Virus record (IMG/VR): IMGVR_UViG_3300029448_000091
Location: 1-44,768 of that record
From: a virus
Reading direction: 5' to 3' (one strand)
DNA length: 44,768 nt
The notes under the pieces were generated by a model, which ran no database searches, had not been told where the DNA came from, and saw nothing but the letters and a program-made list of their open reading frames with translations. Shown piece after piece: positions 41,629-44,768 of this stretch. The translations under genes were made by a program, and so were the position numbers. Each line of letters begins with the position of its first letter. Positions within the stretch are counted from its first letter, which is position 1.

Positions 41629-41730
41629 ATGGCCAAATTATTAAGAGATAGACGTTATAAACAGCGTATCATTAAATCTAAAAAACTATATAATAGAAAA
41701 AAGGGAGAAAAAAAATATGCAACTGAGTAA
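41629..41730 (+). CDS. 33-aa very basic peptide
   Basis: A short ORF (ATG 41629 to TAA 41728-41730) that overlaps the start of the peptidase gene by 14 nt. Product: MAKLLRDRRYKQRIIKSKKL, then YNRKKGEKKYATE, with about 15 Lys/Arg. I recall matching tiny 'AKLLRDRxYKQRIIK' proteins in marine phages. Role unknown. Confidence 0.55.
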   Translation: MAKLLRDRRYKQRIIKSKKLYNRKKGEKKYATE

Positions 41731-42202
41731 ACACTTCAAACTTGAAGAGATGACTAAGTCAATGACCGCGACGCGAAAAGGGATAGACAATAGTCCAGGA
41801 GCCGGGGACATTAAAAATTTAGAAAACGTGTGTTATGAAATACTAGAACCTGTTCGAGCACACTTTGATAAACCAATTACAATAACATCGGGCTACAGGT
41901 CTGAGGCGCTGTGTGAAGCGATCGGCAGCAAAAAGACTTCGCAGCATGCCCGTGGGCAAGCCGTCGACTTCGAAATTGCAAACGTACCAAATATTAAGAC
42001 AGCTTACTGGATCTCAAACAACTGTGACTTCGATCAATTGATCCTCGAGTTCTACAAAAAAGATGATCCCGCAGGTGGCTGGGTCCACGTATCATATAAT
42101 GAAAAAGGTGCTAATAGAAAACAAGTACTCACGTATGACGGGAAAAGCTACGAGAACGGCTTACCTGATATGAAATGGAAAGACGGGGAAGTAGTTGGAT
42201 AA
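41717..42202 (+). CDS. Peptidase M15-type endolysin (D,D-peptidase)
   Basis: A 161-residue zinc peptidase of the M15 family. The metal-binding pattern is SQHARGQAVD (His77, Asp84) and WVHV (His124), with a likely catalytic Glu in DQLILE (Glu111) and TSGYRSEAL near residue 58. It cuts peptide crosslinks of peptidoglycan and is the best candidate for the phage endolysin. It has no signal peptide, so it would need a holin. A GGGAG sequence 10 nt before the ATG is the ribosome-binding site. Its DNA is about 51% G+C at 41881-42000, far above neighbouring genes. Confidence 0.85.
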   Translation: MQLSKHFKLEEMTKSMTATRKGIDNSPGAGDIKNLENVCYEILEPVRAHFDKPITITSGYRSEALCEAIGSKKTSQHARGQAVDFEIANVPNIKTAYWISNNCDFDQLILEFYKKDDPAGGWVHVSYNEKGANRKQVLTYDGKSYENGLPDMKWKDGEVVG

Positions 42203-42435
42203 TGACACGGGCAAGCAAAGAAAGATTACTTGGCAATATAGAAACAGTAATTGGTATCTGCCCTGAATGTAATCAAAAAGCTTTACTTCTTTCAATCGTA
42301 GAAGATCTTTTTAAGTGTACGTTGTGTGACGCAGATGTACAACAACATGTCAATGGACATATTAAGTATTTAGTAATTGACCAAGAGAAAAAAGACATGT
42401 TAAAAAAGCTTCAAGATGGCCAAGATAAAGTTTAA
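42202..42435 (+). CDS. Small zinc-ribbon protein
   Basis: I start at ATG 42202, which overlaps the endolysin stop, and not at an upstream ATG. The 77-residue product carries two CxxC pairs (CPEC at about 20 and CTLC at about 40) in a typical zinc-ribbon arrangement: GICPECNQKALLLSIVEDLF, then KCTLCDADVQQH. Function unknown; probably a small DNA- or RNA-binding protein, as with other phage zinc ribbons. Confidence 0.65.
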   Translation: MTRASKERLLGNIETVIGICPECNQKALLLSIVEDLFKCTLCDADVQQHVNGHIKYLVIDQEKKDMLKKLQDGQDKV

Positions 42436-42544
42436 AAATTTTATTCCACGAGATAAACCTAAGAAAAGGCCTCGGGTTCATAAAAAAAATAAAAATAAAT
42501 CAGAAAAAAGGTCATTTAAAAAATACAACCGACAAGGACGTTAA
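42416..42544 (+). CDS. 42-aa basic conserved phage peptide
   Basis: An ORF of 42 codons from ATG 42416 to TAA 42542-42544. The product (AKIKFKNFIPRDKPKKRPRV, then HKKNKNKSEKRSFKKYNRQG) is rich in Lys/Arg and matches the 'RDKPKKRPRxHKK' peptide that I recall as common in phages of many hosts. It overlaps the zinc-ribbon gene by 20 nt and the next ATG by 1 nt. Confidence 0.72.
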   Translation: MAKIKFKNFIPRDKPKKRPRVHKKNKNKSEKRSFKKYNRQGR

Positions 42545-42756
42545 TGAAATTTACATTGATGTTGTTGCTGTGTTCAATGACACAGAATGACTGCTTACAA
42601 CCCTACCCTTGGCCAGAACAATTTAACTCAACTTATGATTGTATGATTGCAGGCTATGAAGAATCTATTATAAAAATGGAGGAAATAGGGGAGGAAGAAG
42701 TCAATAAATACCAGCTATTTATAAGATTTACTTGCACTCCAGCTGCGACAATATAG
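42544..42756 (+). CDS. Small secreted Cys-containing protein
   Basis: A 70-residue protein with a short leader (MKFTLMLLLCSMTQNDC) and four Cys (including YDCMIAGYEESI and RFTCTPA) that suit disulfides in the periplasm. I recall matching marine phage proteins with the PYPWPEQFNSTYDCMIAGY pattern. Perhaps a periplasmic inhibitor or envelope-modifying factor; unproved. It ends the lysis block, just before a strong promoter. Confidence 0.6.
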   Translation: MKFTLMLLLCSMTQNDCLQPYPWPEQFNSTYDCMIAGYEESIIKMEEIGEEEVNKYQLFIRFTCTPAATI

Positions 42757-42768
42757 ACTAATTTAACA

Positions 42769-42797
42769 TTGACAATATAAGTATAATATCCTATATA
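42769..42797 (+). promoter_or_regulatory. Strong promoter for right-end small-gene block
   Basis: An exact TTGACA (42769-42774), a 17-nt spacer and TATATA (42792-42797) form one of the best sigma70-type promoters in the window; transcription would begin near 42804, 21 nt before ATG 42825. Confidence 0.75.
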
Positions 42798-42824
42798 TTA
42801 TACTATATTTTATAGAAAGGTAAC

Positions 42825-43001
42825 ATGACTGATAAAACAAAATATAAAAATTTATCCATTGGGGTTAAAGCCTATGCCACATTAGATAAAGTTAGGAAAG
42901 CAATAGTCCCTAACACTACGATGAGTAGATCACAGACTGTTGAAATGTTAATAAATAAAGAGGCAAAACACTTGAACGGCAAGATACAAAAAAAGGAGTA
43001 G
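42825..43001 (+). CDS. Ribbon-helix-helix-like DNA-binding regulator candidate
   Basis: A 58-residue ORF with AAAGG 4 nt before the ATG, first in line behind the strong promoter. The order beta-strand (KYKNLSIGVKAYATL), helix (DKVRKAIVPN), turn and helix (SRSQTVEMLINKEAKH) matches Arc/MetJ-type ribbon-helix-helix repressors. Such regulators often lie first in phage early operons and can repress their own promoter; this function is inferred from fold pattern and place. No operator has been identified. Confidence 0.55.
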   Translation: MTDKTKYKNLSIGVKAYATLDKVRKAIVPNTTMSRSQTVEMLINKEAKHLNGKIQKKE

Positions 43002-43003
43002 AT

Positions 43004-43237
43004 ATGCCAAAACGAAAGAAAAAAAGAGAGATACAAAAGTATGATGAAAGCAGAGTAAGCGTTGAGAATAACGTTTATCTGTTTCATAATGTAAAAGAAA
43101 ACCTACATTTCTTTACGAATGGAACTAACTTAGATGATGCATGTAATCAATTTGATAAGGCAGAGTTTCAAAACAGAGGTCAATGGAAGATCTTTGTAGA
43201 ATGTGGACATCAACCAAGCGATGGACCAACTATATGA
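43004..43237 (+). CDS. Small protein, function unknown
   Basis: A 77-residue protein with a basic start (PKRKKKREIQKYDESRVSVE) followed by a mixed alpha/beta body (NNVYLFHNVKENLHFFTNGT, then RGQWKIFVECGHQPSDG). AAAGGAG lies 6 nt before the ATG. No family recognised. Next gene overlaps its stop (ATGA). Confidence 0.6.
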   Translation: MPKRKKKREIQKYDESRVSVENNVYLFHNVKENLHFFTNGTNLDDACNQFDKAEFQNRGQWKIFVECGHQPSDGPTI

Positions 43238-43425
43238 AGTACACATTTAAAGTCACTGAAGATAATGTAGAAGGTATCAAAGAGATGCCAGCTATGTCAT
43301 TTAAAAAACTTCTTAAGTCGCTAACGACGTCAAATCCTAAATGGAATGGGATTATAGAATACGTCAATAAGAAGAGTAATGTAACATTCCATATAATTAA
43401 GGAGGGAAAACTATGGAGAACCTAG
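43234..43425 (+). CDS. Small protein, function unknown
   Basis: I start at ATG 43234 (overlapping the previous stop) and not at an earlier ATG in the frame. The 63-residue product (KYTFKVTEDNVEGIKEMPAM ... FHIIKEGKLWRT) shows no recognised motif. Placed in a tight run of small genes that overlap end to start, so it is probably translated with its neighbours. Confidence 0.55.
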   Translation: MKYTFKVTEDNVEGIKEMPAMSFKKLLKSLTTSNPKWNGIIEYVNKKSNVTFHIIKEGKLWRT

Positions 43426-43640
43426 CAAAAACCATAATTGTTCTACAAGATAGTCAAGAAAGAGTTGATTTTTGGACAGACAAAATTAATGCCATGTTCA
43501 AAGAATACAAAGAGACTAAACCTTGTAGCATACAAGTTACAAGTGGTGATTATTTTGATGCTATGATCGAAAAAGCAATCCATCAAGGCAAGATGGACGT
43601 GTTGAATCGTCTTGAATCTAAACTGTCTATAAAAAATTGA
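43413..43640 (+). CDS. Small helical protein, function unknown
   Basis: A 75-residue protein with AGGAGG 9 nt before the ATG, overlapping the previous gene by 13 nt. It is helical (QERVDFWTDKINAMFKEYKE; MIEKAIHQGKMDVLNRLESK), suggestive of a small binding or regulatory protein. No family recognised. Confidence 0.58.
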   Translation: MENLAKTIIVLQDSQERVDFWTDKINAMFKEYKETKPCSIQVTSGDYFDAMIEKAIHQGKMDVLNRLESKLSIKN

Positions 43641-43646
43641 GGTATT

Positions 43647-43877
43647 ATGGATAAGAAAGATGACAAGAAAATCATGGGATCAATTATAAATTTCCCACAG
43701 AACGGAGTTTGTAAAGTCCATTTTTATAACAAAGATGGACTTAAACTACCTAAAGGACACAAGTTAGAACTGACTGGTTTTATCTGTGTCAATCGGCCTG
43801 GGATGATAAAGTTTGCAATTGCTGAAGCAGTTTCAATGAGTCCAAAGGACGTAAAAAATAAAAAGAGGAGCGCATAA
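43647..43877 (+). CDS. Small protein, function unknown
   Basis: A 76-residue protein with a beta-rich centre (VCKVHFYNKDGLKLPKGHKL) and a basic C-terminus (SMSPKDVKNKKRSA). The Shine-Dalgarno is weak (TGAGG). No motif recognised. Its stop overlaps the next gene's ATG. Confidence 0.55.
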   Translation: MDKKDDKKIMGSIINFPQNGVCKVHFYNKDGLKLPKGHKLELTGFICVNRPGMIKFAIAEAVSMSPKDVKNKKRSA

Positions 43878-44035
43878 TGGCAACCTTAGACGGCAACGAA
43901 GACGGTAAAAAAATCTGTCCTGAATGTAATGGGAACGGATTTGTAAGAGTACCTTATCACTTAGCAAAAGAAGAACTATGGGCCAATTGTGATAAGTGTG
44001 ATTCACAGGGAGAGATAGAACGTGATCAAAGCTGA
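43877..44035 (+). CDS. 52-aa DnaJ-type zinc-finger protein
   Basis: A small ORF with GAGGAG before ATG 43877 and a stop at 44033-44035. It has two CxxC knuckles: CPECNGNGFV (DnaJ-like CxxCxGxG) and CDKCDSQGEI. The pattern is like half of a DnaJ cysteine-rich domain; such tiny zinc proteins occur in many marine phages. It overlaps the start of the HNH gene by 14 nt. Confidence 0.68.
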   Translation: MATLDGNEDGKKICPECNGNGFVRVPYHLAKEELWANCDKCDSQGEIERDQS

Positions 44036-44537
44036 AGGTAAGTTTAGATATAATAGAGACTTTGCTAAAAAAGCAATAGCTGATCACAGATATGACAATT
44101 CCGAGAAAGGATTCGTAGGGCAGAAGTTTATACACTTTACGAAACCTTCATCTCGGAAGAAAAGAGATTATGTAAGTGTCAATTTAGATAAGATTGATTA
44201 CTGGGTAGAGTATTTAAATCATAAATTAATTATGAAAGAAAAATTTCCATTGAGCGATGGTAAGTTATGTAGATATTGTCATGCACCATTTACATTTATT
44301 GTACCAATCAAGAACCACGGACAAACAGAATTACAAACTAAACGCGGCAGTATTACACTAACCAATATGTCTGTTGATAGACTAGATAACAACAGAGGAT
44401 ATGAAGTAGGCAACATAATATTTTGTTGCGCAGGTTGTAATAATAGAAAAAATCAAGTCACACTTAAAGATTGCGAAAACATTTTAAGAGTGGTAAAAGA
44501 AGTAAAAGAAGAAAGCGGAGAACATGACATCAGATAA
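44022..44537 (+). CDS. HNH endonuclease
   Basis: The start is GTG 44022, preceded by GGGAGA; no earlier ATG is available in the frame. The 171-residue product has a CRYC zinc knuckle (83-86), the core SVDRLDNNRGYEVGN (117-131) and CCAGCNNRK (135-143), which match HNH nucleases. In phages, such genes often sit beside terminase and may aid packaging by cutting DNA; that role is inferred from position. Alternatively a homing endonuclease. Confidence 0.78.
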   Translation: MIKAEGKFRYNRDFAKKAIADHRYDNSEKGFVGQKFIHFTKPSSRKKRDYVSVNLDKIDYWVEYLNHKLIMKEKFPLSDGKLCRYCHAPFTFIVPIKNHGQTELQTKRGSITLTNMSVDRLDNNRGYEVGNIIFCCAGCNNRKNQVTLKDCENILRVVKEVKEESGEHDIR

Positions 44538-44721
44538 GGACCCTTCATTGCTAGAGATGTGGCGTGAAGAAAAAGCAAAAAGAATAGAAGCAGAAAAAGA
44601 AATAGAAGAACTAAAAGCAGCCCTTTCTCGAGCAGAAGAAGACCGACAATATGATAAGTTGGTACATGAACGAGAACTAGCTGATTTATTTAAAGGAAAA
44701 TATGACAAAGAAACTAAATAA
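44524..44721 (+). CDS. Small coiled-coil protein, function unknown
   Basis: A 65-residue protein that overlaps the HNH gene by 14 nt. It is almost fully helical and charged (EEKAKRIEAEKEIEELKAAL, then SRAEEDRQYDKLVHERELAD). Could bind DNA-packaging proteins, but only context suggests it. Confidence 0.55.
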   Translation: MTSDKDPSLLEMWREEKAKRIEAEKEIEELKAALSRAEEDRQYDKLVHERELADLFKGKYDKETK

Positions 44722-44768
44722 AGAAAGTATGCATAAAGCATTTGATGCATTAACCGAAGAACAAAAGT
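44702..44768 (+). CDS. Partial gene at right edge
   Basis: An ATG at 44702 with AAAGGA upstream opens a frame that runs off the window after 22 codons (TKKLNKESMHKAFDALTEEQ). It overlaps the end of the previous gene by 20 nt. It is too short to identify; a small-terminase or packaging gene would be reasonable here. Confidence 0.4.
   Translation, partial: MTKKLNKESMHKAFDALTEEQK

Noticed and set aside
1-44768. tRNA genes, CRISPR arrays, integrase and att sites
   Set aside because: None could be found by eye; no cloverleaf with a GTTCRANNC-type arm, no regular spacer array and no recombinase motif.

Overview
The window looks like most of the genome of an A+T-rich, short-tailed (podovirus-type) dsDNA phage. 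It resembles uncultured marine phages and pelagiphages of SAR11-like hosts. That placement is inferred from the gene families recognised (P22 gp4/gp10-type tail genes, a phage AEP-type primase, a family A polymerase, SpeD, many tiny conserved genes); no host gene or taxonomic marker fixes it. Portal, scaffold/protease and terminase are not seen and probably lie just outside the window, because the left edge cuts the major capsid gene and the right edge cuts a small ORF. No RNA polymerase, integrase, tRNA or CRISPR array was recognised.

Layout, left to right on the + strand. (1) 1-5.5 kb: end of the capsid gene, a strong terminator, two small genes, then a TATAAT promoter with a structured leader driving small virion proteins, a gp4-like tail adaptor and a second adaptor. 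(2) 5.5-15.5 kb: a three-gene cassette (Ig-like connector, LamG+SPRY-like lectin, protein with three internal GF-x-P repeats) present three times in tandem. This is nearly a quarter of the window and its most striking feature. (3) 15.5-19.6 kb: fibre-type proteins, a gp10-like nozzle protein and small virion-region genes. (4) 19.7-30.3 kb: five large, mostly low-complexity or helical proteins, likely internal/ejection proteins, including one of 1522 aa; three of them share a recurring DGGRIGF-like motif. (5) 30.3-30.9 kb: a small membrane protein and a SpeD-like S-adenosylmethionine decarboxylase, the only clear metabolic gene.

(6) 30.9-32.5 kb: the only minus-strand island, a SNF2-like helicase plus one small gene. 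It is transcribed from a promoter that overlaps, face to face, a plus-strand promoter for the replication block. (7) 32.5-39.6 kb: replication, with two conserved phage proteins, a terminator, an AEP primase, a UvrD-like helicase, a DUF3310 protein and DNA polymerase I carrying Leu at the position equivalent to E. coli Phe762. (8) 39.6-42.8 kb: tiny membrane and basic proteins, including a two-helix membrane ORF nested out of frame inside another gene, ending with an M15-type peptidoglycan peptidase (the probable endolysin). (9) 42.8-44.8 kb: a TTGACA-N17-TATATA promoter, a ribbon-helix-helix-like regulator candidate, small unknown genes, zinc-motif proteins and an HNH nuclease, probably leading towards the packaging genes.

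How it fits together: regions 1-5 build and arm the virion with a large set of adhesin-like fibre proteins and ejected proteins; regions 6-7 copy DNA; region 8 lyses the cell; region 9 looks like an early/regulatory block. All function calls come from reading motifs by eye and from memory of families; no database search was run.
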